A stretch of 40,660 bases of DNA from a virus. Below, one piece after another: positions 1 through 6,052 of the stretch (within the stretch, counting starts at the first letter, position 1; each line of letters begins with the position of its first letter). Below the pieces are notes generated by a model that did no database searches, had not been told where the DNA came from, and worked only from the letters and a program-made list of their open reading frames with translations. Location of the stretch: the IMG/VR virus record IMGVR_UViG_3300042731_010106, positions 1-40,660 of that record. One strand, 5' to 3'. Both the position numbers and the translations under genes were made by a program.

Positions 1-13
1 ATGTTACATATTG

Positions 14-42
14 TTGGAATTTGTGATATATTATAGTATATA
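14..42 (+). promoter_or_regulatory. Possible promoter of the ASCH gene
   Basis: TTGGAA at 14-19 and TATATA at 37-42 are 17 bases apart, a sigma-70-like arrangement ahead of the ASCH gene. Each hexamer matches consensus at about four of six positions and the region is AT-rich, so a chance match is possible. Confidence 0.3.
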
Positions 43-58
43 TATTTAACTCAAAAAA

Positions 59-69
59 GGGGGGGGGGG
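59..69 (+). promoter_or_regulatory. Poly-G (11) tract acting as ribosome binding site
   Basis: A run of eleven G, preceded by six A, ends five bases before the ATG at 75. It sits where a Shine-Dalgarno sequence should be and is the only G-rich sequence there. Homopolymers of this length are prone to slippage, so its length could tune translation of the ASCH gene, or could be a sequencing artefact. Confidence 0.5.
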
Positions 70-74
70 CAAAT

Positions 75-428
75 ATGAAAGTTCTTTCAATTCAACAGCC
101 CTGGGCGTGGGCTCTATCAACTGGTTTAAAACCAGTAGAGAATCGAACCTGGAAAACCGCGTTCCGAGGGGATTTTTTGATCCATGCCGGGAGAAAAATT
201 GATTATAGGGGGATAGATTTCATCAAATCGTTAAAAATTGATATCCCGAATGATTTTCAACTCGGCGGGATTATAGGGAGTGCAAAAATCACAAATTGCG
301 TGCAATCCTATGAGTCTAAATGGTTTTTTGGTCCCTATGGATTCCTGATAAAAAATGCAAAACCAATTGAGTTTATTCCACTCAGGGGACAACTCGGATT
401 TTTTAATTATTCCGGATTCAATTTGTAG
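75..428 (+). CDS. ASCH domain protein
   Basis: This 117-residue protein opens with MKVLSIQQPWAWAL, followed by a GxKPVENRTW segment at about residues 17-26 and FLIHAGRK at about 34-41. These are the hallmarks of the ASCH fold, a PUA-like beta-barrel that binds RNA or modified nucleosides. It is complete and single-domain, the usual size for phage ASCH proteins. Known ASCH proteins include RNA-binding factors and a ribonuclease/amidohydrolase for modified cytidine; nothing here tells which role applies. It is the only plus-strand gene at this end and converges on the ABC-ATPase/GNAT gene across a 190-base gap. Translation probably starts from the poly-G tract just upstream. The fold assignment is firm; the function is open. 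Confidence 0.8.
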   Translation: MKVLSIQQPWAWALSTGLKPVENRTWKTAFRGDFLIHAGRKIDYRGIDFIKSLKIDIPNDFQLGGIIGSAKITNCVQSYESKWFFGPYGFLIKNAKPIEFIPLRGQLGFFNYSGFNL

Positions 429-469
429 ATATAATAACGCAAGAAATTTCCCCTGTTATTTTCCTTTGT

Positions 470-497
470 CTATCCTCTTTTTATGAGAAGAGGATAG
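470..497. terminator. 10-bp inverted repeat between convergent genes
   Basis: CTATCCTCTT at 470-479 pairs perfectly with AAGAGGATAG at 488-497 around an 8-base loop. It lies between the ends of the ASCH gene and the ABC/GNAT gene, where a bidirectional terminator is expected. Neither side has a clear T-run, so it may instead be a transcript-stabilising hairpin. The rest of the 429-618 gap shows nothing recognisable. Confidence 0.45.
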
Positions 498-618
498 ATC
501 GATGCCTTTGAAAAATATTTTTCCAGTATTTTATAACCTAAATATTTTCCTGGGTTTTAATTTGATCTGCCTATAATCATTTCCAAATCACCATTTATTA
601 CTATCCGTTTGAACTCAG

Positions 619-1689
619 CTATTGATCCCCGATATATTCCCAAGAAAGCGTAATCCTGCTACATGATGTTGTTTTTACACACTCGCCAACAATAGGAGCT
701 ACTCTTCCCTGTCTAATCAGTTTCCATCTTTTATCTCTTAGCCTGCTATTTGTAAATGCAGGATTAGTAGTAGTAGAAAACACACGAAACCCCTTCGCTT
801 TATGGTAATCCGCAACAAAGCATGATAACCTATGCCCTAATCCTATCCCTTGGTAATCAGGATGTATTATTGTTCTGTGCATCCGTTTGGCATTTTTCAC
901 ACGAGGGGCCACTAAATGAAGCGAAGCACACATCCCACATGGAAAATCATCATGAGTAATGACGAATAAATGACAACTCTTATTCAGAACAGAGCTCAAA
1001 TAGTGATATTTCCCAAATAATCGCCAGATATAATCTTTCTCTTTTGTTTTAATGATTCTGAATTCAAGTTCTGGTTGCTGAAGATACCTCCTGGCTGAAT
1101 ATTTCATCTGCATTTCATTTGTATCAAACACCCAATCAGGCATGAGCCATTCCTCAATATCATAATGACAGGATATCGCAATGAATTTTGAATTCCTTTT
1201 TCTTACTGCTTTTTGTGTACACACGGAACTAATCTTAGCTACTTGCCTATCCACAACACTTGTAAACTCATCAAATACTATTAACTCTTTCCCAGATAAG
1301 AGAGCGGCTGCAAGATCAACACGCATTTTTTCACCATTTGATAACACATGATAGGGTTTTAACCATGAAGGAGGGGAAGAAAACCCTACCGAATTAAACA
1401 TTTTCTGAATATCCCCCACTGAAACACTGTTCGGCATGTCATCAAGAACGGATTGTCCTCGATATTGATTGGCATAAAAAGAATCTCCAAAAAGTTCTTT
1501 TGCTATTGTAGTTTTCCCGGTCCCACTTGATCCAACAATCAATCCTATATTCCATTTATCCGGTAATGATATGTTACCAATGAAATGCTCTTTAGTTTTT
1601 TCACTTTGAATCTCAAAACGATCTATTGTTTGTTTTACACGAAATGAATTCGAAGGAAAGCTTTCCCTTATAATGTCAAAAGCCGGCAT
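619..1689 (-). CDS. ABC-type ATPase fused to GNAT acyltransferase (Mom-like?)
   Basis: This 356-residue protein has two domains. Residues 1-200 form a soluble ABC-type ATPase with Walker A GSSGTGKT (53-60), an ABC signature LSNGEKMR (116-123), Walker B LIVFDE (136-141) and a switch histidine (H175). No membrane segment is present, so it is not a transporter. Residues 205-356 form a GNAT acyltransferase: WRLFGKYHYLS at 222-232 and the acyl-CoA loop HPDYQGIGLG at 276-285. Mu Mom, which makes acetamidoadenine in phage DNA, belongs to the GNAT fold; the HYLS segment and the ParB-like partner make a Mom-type DNA base modification enzyme a reasonable inference. It overlaps the ParB-like gene by 22 bases and is the last gene of the RusA-ParB operon. 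Alternatives are acylation of a protein or small molecule. Confidence 0.75.
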   Translation of the reverse strand: MPAFDIIRESFPSNSFRVKQTIDRFEIQSEKTKEHFIGNISLPDKWNIGLIVGSSGTGKTTIAKELFGDSFYANQYRGQSVLDDMPNSVSVGDIQKMFNSVGFSSPPSWLKPYHVLSNGEKMRVDLAAALLSGKELIVFDEFTSVVDRQVAKISSVCTQKAVRKRNSKFIAISCHYDIEEWLMPDWVFDTNEMQMKYSARRYLQQPELEFRIIKTKEKDYIWRLFGKYHYLSSVLNKSCHLFVITHDDFPCGMCASLHLVAPRVKNAKRMHRTIIHPDYQGIGLGHRLSCFVADYHKAKGFRVFSTTTNPAFTNSRLRDKRWKLIRQGRVAPIVGECVKTTSCSRITLSWEYIGDQ

Positions 1690-2192
1690 TTAAAGCCCCT
1701 TTCCGTCATCTCATTATAGATTTTTTCTTGTGTGGTTTCATCATTACAGTCTATTTCTATTTTATGTACTTCTTTTAAATCAAGGCCATCGTCTTTACCC
1801 GATCCCTCAATCCCAAAAGCACCGGTATCAAATCCCCAATCAATAAGCAAGTCCTGATCCCAATCATTCGCAAGCATTGACCAATCCCATTCACCACCAG
1901 GAATATTGTCCTTAATAATAAATTCTTGAGCCTGATCATCAGTGAAACTATCCGCTCGAATAACAGGAATTTTCTTTTTACCAGCAGCTATACATCCCTC
2001 ATATCGCATATTACCGCCAATAATCATATCCCCGCGAACCACAATTGGTCGGATAAACATCATTTGCGGAAAGCCCTTTATTGATTTAACCAATTTCTTG
2101 AAATTTTCATCTTTGATAATACGTGGGTTATTTGGGTTCTTCCTAATGGAATCAATAGGGACTATTTCAATTTTTGGTATTTTAATTGGCAT
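1668..2192 (-). CDS. ParB/sulfiredoxin-fold protein
   Basis: The N-terminal 100 of 174 residues match the ParB nuclease/sulfiredoxin fold: VPIDSIRKNPNNPR (12-25), then a GG-containing GDMIIGGNMRYEGCIAAG segment (54-71) that corresponds to the nucleotide-binding GxHR-type motif, here GGNMR. The tail is acidic (DGLDLKEVHKIEIDC). Chromosomal ParB is longer, with HTH and dimerisation domains; phage versions like this one are short and often travel with DNA methylases or modification enzymes. The start codon lies four bases past the RusA-like stop, and the 3' end overlaps the ABC/GNAT gene, so the three are probably translationally coupled. CTP/ATP-dependent DNA or base-modification work is possible; partitioning is unlikely without a ParA. 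Confidence 0.75.
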   Translation of the reverse strand: MPIKIPKIEIVPIDSIRKNPNNPRIIKDENFKKLVKSIKGFPQMMFIRPIVVRGDMIIGGNMRYEGCIAAGKKKIPVIRADSFTDDQAQEFIIKDNIPGGEWDWSMLANDWDQDLLIDWGFDTGAFGIEGSGKDDGLDLKEVHKIEIDCNDETTQEKIYNEMTERGFKCRLLTL

Positions 2193-2195
2193 ATG

Positions 2196-2576
2196 TTATC
2201 CCTCATCCGTATCCGTAATTACAATTATCGTTTTTTCTTCTTCCCCGATTTCCGGTTGGTGGACCTGGTATGACTTGACATAGTCGGGCGAATCATCTTT
2301 AAATATTCCGCTTTTAACGCAGCCATCGAGTACAGCTTTCCCCGATATATTGTCAATGTCGGTCTTTCGTTTTCGGGTAGAATAAATATCAATGTGAACA
2401 GGTGCAACAAATTTCGGACCCGCATACGCTGGAATGGGTTCATTGCCAAAAGAGCATTCCAGGTGGGCAGAGGGATTGGGAGCTCTATTCTGATTTGCAT
2501 CAAACGCCTTCCTTATTTGCTGTTTTGCAAATTCTCCGAATGTAGATTTTTCAAGTTCGGCGAGTGTTCGGATCAT
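2196..2576 (-). CDS. rusA: RusA-like Holliday junction resolvase
   Basis: The second half of this 126-residue protein carries the RusA active-site pattern: RKRKTDIDNISGKAVLDG (about 68-85) followed by FKDDSPDYV (about 92-100), supplying the conserved aspartates. RusA is a small homodimeric endonuclease that cuts four-way junctions, in phages resolving recombination or packaging intermediates. The N-terminal half looks unlike the usual RusA beginning, so that part is unassigned. The ATG sits inside the first copy of a 25-bp tandem repeat, and no strong SD is visible before it. It heads the RusA-ParB-ABC/GNAT group, with its stop only four bases from the ParB start. Confidence 0.7.
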   Translation of the reverse strand: MIRTLAELEKSTFGEFAKQQIRKAFDANQNRAPNPSAHLECSFGNEPIPAYAGPKFVAPVHIDIYSTRKRKTDIDNISGKAVLDGCVKSGIFKDDSPDYVKSYQVHQPEIGEEEKTIIVITDTDEG

Positions 2577-2657
2577 GATTATTGCTTAATCCCATAAACA
2601 TGATTATTGCTTAATCCCATAAACATGATTATTGCTTAATCCCATAAACATGATTAT
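2574..2657. repeat. 25-bp tandem repeat, three copies plus a partial
   Basis: Three perfect 25-bp units lie at 2574-2598, 2599-2623 and 2624-2648, followed by nine bases of a fourth. On the minus strand each unit ends in ATG, and the last of these is the RusA-like start codon. The perfect identity points to recent expansion by slippage or to selection as an iterated binding site. Confidence 0.95.
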
Positions 2658-2681
2658 AGCTATACTTATAGCTATACTTAT
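2655..2681. repeat. 12-bp tandem repeat, two copies
   Basis: TATAGCTATACT occurs twice in a row (2655-2666, 2667-2678) with a partial third copy. It abuts the 25-bp repeats, so the two arrays make one repetitive control region upstream of the RusA-like gene. Confidence 0.9.
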
Positions 2682-2734
2682 TTCTAGGATTCTATATCCT
2701 TTATGTATATGACAAGATTGGAGCTTCCGGCAAA

Positions 2735-2791
2735 CCCCCCCTACCCCCCCATAGGTTTTACTCTATGGGGTTAAGGGTTTTAGGGGCCCTT
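2735..2791. other. Poly-C runs and hairpins in the RusA-DUF2800 gap
   Basis: Two runs of seven C (2735-2741, 2744-2750) lead into a perfect 8-bp stem, CCCCATAG (2747-2754) with CTATGGGG (2763-2770), around an 8-base loop. AAGGG...CCCTT follows at about 2773-2791. On the minus strand this lies between DUF2800 and RusA and could attenuate readthrough, but no clean T-run follows. The gap from 2660 to 3200 otherwise holds a GC-rich island and an AT-rich stretch. Confidence 0.45.
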
Positions 2792-2803
2792 CCGGAGGCA
2801 TTT

Positions 2804-2917
2804 ATGACCGAGACCATCGCATCCGCCGGGTTTAACCTCACCAGATCCCAACCTGGTTACAAAAGCACCCGGAGCGTCATTTCTACCCCACCACGCCGCT
2901 CGGTGGCATATAAATAA
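2804..2917 (+). CDS. Candidate 37-residue ORF in a GC-rich island
   Basis: A GGAGG motif eight bases ahead of ATG begins a 37-codon frame starting MTETIASAGFNLTRSQPGYK and ending RRSVAYK. It has no recognised domain. The stretch is clearly richer in GC than its surroundings. An opposing 64-codon frame (2780-2974, minus) starts only with TTG and lacks an SD, so the plus-strand frame is favoured. The island could equally be a structured or transferred element with no protein product. Confidence 0.3.
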   Translation: MTETIASAGFNLTRSQPGYKSTRSVISTPPRRSVAYK

Positions 2918-3200
2918 AAAATCCGAATCATATTTCTGGTGGTCTCTTTGCCCGTAACACAATAAACCAGACAAGAAGCTGTAAATATAATCCGGATTAT
3001 GAATTCCGAATAACTATTGTGTTATGTGCCAAATAGATCTGGAACAACCAGAACATCAAATCTATAACAGATATACAATAAAACAAATATAAAAGGCAAT
3101 AATTTTTTAATTATTTTTTCAGACCCTGTTTTTATCCCCTCATGCAACCCGTTAGATGAAATCATCCTTTTTCTTTACGTCAGGAATATAGGCGAGTCGT

Positions 3201-3923
3201 TTATCCGATTCGGGCGCAATCACTGGTTTTGGATAGGCAAAAATTTTGCAATTCTTTACAGTCACCTTTTGCAGGGCAAAATCGGCATTGCTTTTTACCC
3301 GGTACAAGTGCAGATTCAGGAATTTTCCCGGACTCATAAATTTTCATTACTTTTGCGGTCTGTACTTTAATAAATTCACCAAATTCAAGCAATTCTTCAG
3401 TGGTATAAACGCACTCGTCTACGTGCCCTAAACGTGGTTGATGAATTATTAAACGAACCCTTTTAATGCTGTCCGAGATCCATAAAGCCTGTTCAAGCGC
3501 TGCCAAAGCATAAATAATTAATTGCCAATTACGTTTTGCAAAAACTTTTACACCTTTACCGTACTTCAAGTCATTTACAATTAATTCTGCAGGTTGCAAA
3601 ATAATACAATCCCCGGTACCCTTTTGATCTGGTACGCTTAAAACATTAGATGTGTCAAGTGTCTCTTCAATCCATACATGCTCAGCACCAGCACGCAAAC
3701 TATCAATTGTAAGAACATACTCTTCGACAGGTTCATGCATGTCTATTGGTATGTTATCCGGTTCTTTTTCATTGCGCAGTATCGCGGCGGCCAAAGAATG
3801 CGCGAGGTTACCTTCATCAGCATATACCGACGTTTTTGATTTGTAGTTTTTGCACCGCGCCAATGACCCAGGGCAAATTAACCATCTATGCGCCGATGAA
3901 GGCGATAAAATAGAGTGTTCCAT
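3201..3923 (-). CDS. DUF2800 family PD-(D/E)XK nuclease-like protein
   Basis: The 240-residue protein starts with LSPSSAHRWLICPGS (6-20) and continues EGNLAHSLA, GTGDCII, DLKYGKGVKV and QLIIYALAAL, the ordered signatures of phage DUF2800 proteins, which resemble RecB/Cas4 nucleases. The acidic residues in GTGD and DLKYGK form the predicted metal site. The early CPGS cysteine and C-terminal CRFCPAKGDC could hold an iron-sulphur cluster as in Cas4. DUF2800 proteins are usually found in phage replication/recombination blocks. A strong SD (AAAGGAGGAG) precedes the start. The C-terminus is doubtful: just after the cysteine cluster, a one-base shift in a run of five T gives a longer, more natural tail ending at 3152. 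Confidence 0.8.
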   Translation of the reverse strand: MEHSILSPSSAHRWLICPGSLARCKNYKSKTSVYADEGNLAHSLAAAILRNEKEPDNIPIDMHEPVEEYVLTIDSLRAGAEHVWIEETLDTSNVLSVPDQKGTGDCIILQPAELIVNDLKYGKGVKVFAKRNWQLIIYALAALEQALWISDSIKRVRLIIHQPRLGHVDECVYTTEELLEFGEFIKVQTAKVMKIYESGKIPESALVPGKKQCRFCPAKGDCKELQNFCLSKTSDCARIG

Positions 3924-4036
3924 TGTTACTCCTCCTTTGTCAAATTTTCCAGAAAACTCTTAAATTCTGACAGACCGTCTATGATTTCAAATCGATAACA
4001 TATGCAGCATTATTTATACAATTTCCGGTTGTCCAG

Positions 4037-4084
4037 CCTGCGTGCAGGTAATGTCTGATTGCCCTACATAACTACTGTAGTAGG
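4037..4084. other. Small hairpins in the gpF-DUF2800 gap
   Basis: The 200-base gap contains CCTGC/GCAGG with a 2-base loop (4037-4048) and CCTAC/GTAGG (4063-4084) enclosing a second CTAC/GTAG stem. They lie upstream of DUF2800 and downstream of the head protein gene and may end late transcription or act as operators. No promoter is convincing. Confidence 0.3.
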
Positions 4085-4124
4085 CCTCCTTAACCGATTG
4101 ACAGGGTCGTTCATTTTTGAATCT

Positions 4125-5348
4125 TCATGGATTTATATCAGCGCCGATCCATTTACTCGCGGCTACGGCCTCTTTTAGTTTTAATTTTGGATGTTCAGCT
4201 TTAACCGATTTTTTGATTTTTCTTTGTATGATATTTTTTCGTTTGGCCTGTGTTTTCGTTTTTCCAGTAGATTTTATTCCTGATTTTTTCTCTCCGACGT
4301 TTGCAGGAATCCAGGCACAACGACAATTCGGATGTCGCGGAATAAGCCCTCGTGCCTCTTTAATGGGCAACACCATCCCTTCAAGAGGTGCACATAGAGG
4401 ACAAACCAGATCATCCCCTGCTGTTGACCATTCAGCCATAACCCCAACCTCTTCCACACCTAGCCGCTCAAACCCGTCGAGCTGCCCCTCCGCATGGGCA
4501 TGAATAATCTCCGTACGAGCAAGCGTCCATGCCCGCTTTTTCTCAATTGTGGTGAGGGCTTTATTTAGTCTACCAGCAATTACCCGGGCACCCTTGCCCT
4601 GTGCAATACCATCAGCAAGAATACGACTCATTTCTTTATCAATATCAGCGGAGATTCCTTTTAAACCGGAATATGCCCTGGTATAAAGTGTCTTTATTTT
4701 TGATTGCCCAATCGGGCTATTGAAAGCCATATTGAGAAAAGATTCTTTCCCACCCTCTACAAAGGAGTATTCTTTCGCTATTTCGGCAAAATCCTCTTTA
4801 TGTGTGTCAATATATGACCGAATGAGACCTTTCCGGTATGCACTTGTAATATATTGTGCACACCACGGCGTGCCTTCATTATCAACCGTTTCGAGTATTC
4901 CGGCGTTGATCTGCTGTTGTAACCATTGCCGATAGGCATCCAGTTTGCTGGAATCAGTTTCAAAACGCCAGCGGGTATTTATTGTTATTTGATTTGCCGT
5001 TTGTTTATGTTTAAAATATTCAATTTGACGTAATCGACGAGCCGCTGCTTTTCTTGTAATATACCCTTTTGATAATTTTCTGCCTTTTTTACTATAAACA
5101 TACCAGAAATCCCCTTTTTTCCTGATTACATTGGTAATAAGCCCGGAATCGTTTAAAATAGATTCGGACACCCTGGAATCTGCACGAATGCCAAAGGCAT
5201 CCTCATTGATAATTAGTTCAGTTACTGCTTTTCTGATTATTCTGAAACGTTGCTGTATATCAGATATAAACTGTTTCCTGAGTGTTATAGTTCGTGTAGG
5301 ATCAATTTTCAGGGGGTTGTTCTTCATAGTATTGCCCGGATTTTTCAT
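4125..5348 (-). CDS. Minor head protein (Mu gpF / SPP1 gp7 family)
   Basis: This 407-residue protein has the phage head morphogenesis domain at about 205-350: LARTEIIHAHAEGQ (276-289), CPLC at 316-319 and the diagnostic HPNCRC at 339-344. Such proteins are minor components of procapsids, are ejected with DNA or help assembly, and lie just downstream of portal, as here. Residues 82-117 form a separate basic segment (WYVYSKKGRKL ... RRLRQIEYFK) that I regard as an additional small module. The C-terminal tail (355-400) is very lysine-rich. The ATG directly follows the stop of the 111-residue gene, indicating coupling. The family assignment is firm. Confidence 0.88.
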   Translation of the reverse strand: MKNPGNTMKNNPLKIDPTRTITLRKQFISDIQQRFRIIRKAVTELIINEDAFGIRADSRVSESILNDSGLITNVIRKKGDFWYVYSKKGRKLSKGYITRKAAARRLRQIEYFKHKQTANQITINTRWRFETDSSKLDAYRQWLQQQINAGILETVDNEGTPWCAQYITSAYRKGLIRSYIDTHKEDFAEIAKEYSFVEGGKESFLNMAFNSPIGQSKIKTLYTRAYSGLKGISADIDKEMSRILADGIAQGKGARVIAGRLNKALTTIEKKRAWTLARTEIIHAHAEGQLDGFERLGVEEVGVMAEWSTAGDDLVCPLCAPLEGMVLPIKEARGLIPRHPNCRCAWIPANVGEKKSGIKSTGKTKTQAKRKNIIQRKIKKSVKAEHPKLKLKEAVAASKWIGADINP

Positions 5349-5684
5349 TTAATCATCTTTTTTGTCATCATTGTTTATTTTAAAGCCAAAAACACTACGA
5401 TAGCAATCAATGTTTTTTGTGTTTGTTAATATTATGGAAATAATATTACACAATAAATCAATCACAGCTGTTTTTTCAGTTGATCCAATACCAAGAGGTC
5501 TATCGTCAGGCAATGCTCCTGCAACTGCAAAAATCTCTCCCGCAGGGTTTTCCCTGATTGCTATTTTCAGTTTTTTAATCAACGGGTTCTTGCTGAAATC
5601 CATTTTTTCCGTTGTGTAATTGAATATTTTCATTATATCCCGGATAGTGCTTTTGTCTACAGGAACCTTGAAATTGATATTCAT
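5349..5684 (-). CDS. Hypothetical protein in head gene cluster
   Basis: I do not recognise this 111-residue protein. It starts MNINFKVPVDKSTIRDIMKI and has a central GEIFAVAGALPDDRPLG stretch, a hydrophobic helix (about 75-92) and a charged KINNDDKKDD end. Its ATG overlaps the stop of the small membrane protein gene as ATGA, and its stop touches the gpF-like start codon, so it is translated as part of the portal-to-gpF group. A structural or assembly role is inferred from location only. Confidence 0.7.
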   Translation of the reverse strand: MNINFKVPVDKSTIRDIMKIFNYTTEKMDFSKNPLIKKLKIAIRENPAGEIFAVAGALPDDRPLGIGSTEKTAVIDLLCNIISIILTNTKNIDCYRSVFGFKINNDDKKDD

Positions 5685-5839
5685 TCCACACCCCTTACAT
5701 ACATAAGAAATAATATGATAAACAGACAGATCATATATACCATGAAAAGTATCAATGTGTTCCGTACTTTTCTCCAGTAGTTCTCGATATTAATCCGGCT
5801 TTTCAGTGTGCTTTCCATAAATTTTCTATCTTTTCGCAT
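5681..5839 (-). CDS. Small single-pass membrane protein
   Basis: This 52-residue frame starts MRKDRKFMESTLKSRI and has one strongly hydrophobic segment at about residues 28-47 (LILFMVYMICLFIILFLMYV), preceded by basic residues. That pattern predicts a membrane anchor with the N-terminus in the cytoplasm. AGAGGA stands seven bases before the ATG. Its stop overlaps the next start as ATGA, strong evidence that it is a real gene although short. Being in the head cluster, it might be a holin-like or superinfection-exclusion peptide, but neither can be shown. Confidence 0.65.
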   Translation of the reverse strand: MRKDRKFMESTLKSRINIENYWRKVRNTLILFMVYMICLFIILFLMYVRGVE

Positions 5840-5964
5840 TTATATCCTCTGATATTTTTACAGAAAAATGATCCTGCCAAATCGGCATTTCTGGTTTTTA
5901 CAAATGTAGAATACAGGACCCCTGCATATGAATACAAAGAACCATTCAAAAATTTTATATACAT
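5803..5964 (-). CDS. KTSC-like small protein, possibly truncated
   Basis: A 53-residue frame beginning MYIKFLNGSLYSYAGVLYST and continuing AGSFFCKNIRGYKCEKI resembles the KTSC domain, a small fold common in phages and associated with RNA or nucleic-acid proteins. The usual preceding strand is also visible upstream in the same frame (LGYDQDTET) without a start codon, so the ATG used here would cut the domain; a lost start or one-base shift is possible. It overlaps the membrane peptide gene by 37 bases. No strong SD is present. Confidence 0.4.
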   Translation of the reverse strand: MYIKFLNGSLYSYAGVLYSTFVKTRNADLAGSFFCKNIRGYKCEKIENLWKAH

Positions 5965-6052
5965 TGTTTCTGTGTCCTGATCATATCCTAATTTATTTTA
6001 TAAAAAGTATTCTGATATGAATTACTATACTTGCTTATCAACGATGCTGTAT

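Noticed and set aside
2780-2974. 64-codon minus-strand frame in the GC-rich island
   Set aside because: It starts only at TTG, has no SD, and overlaps a plus-strand frame with a good GGAGG signal; no domain was recognised.
3098-3115. AT-rich 7-bp inverted repeat followed by T's
   Set aside because: The stem has no GC pairs and the area is nearly all A/T, so it is expected by chance.
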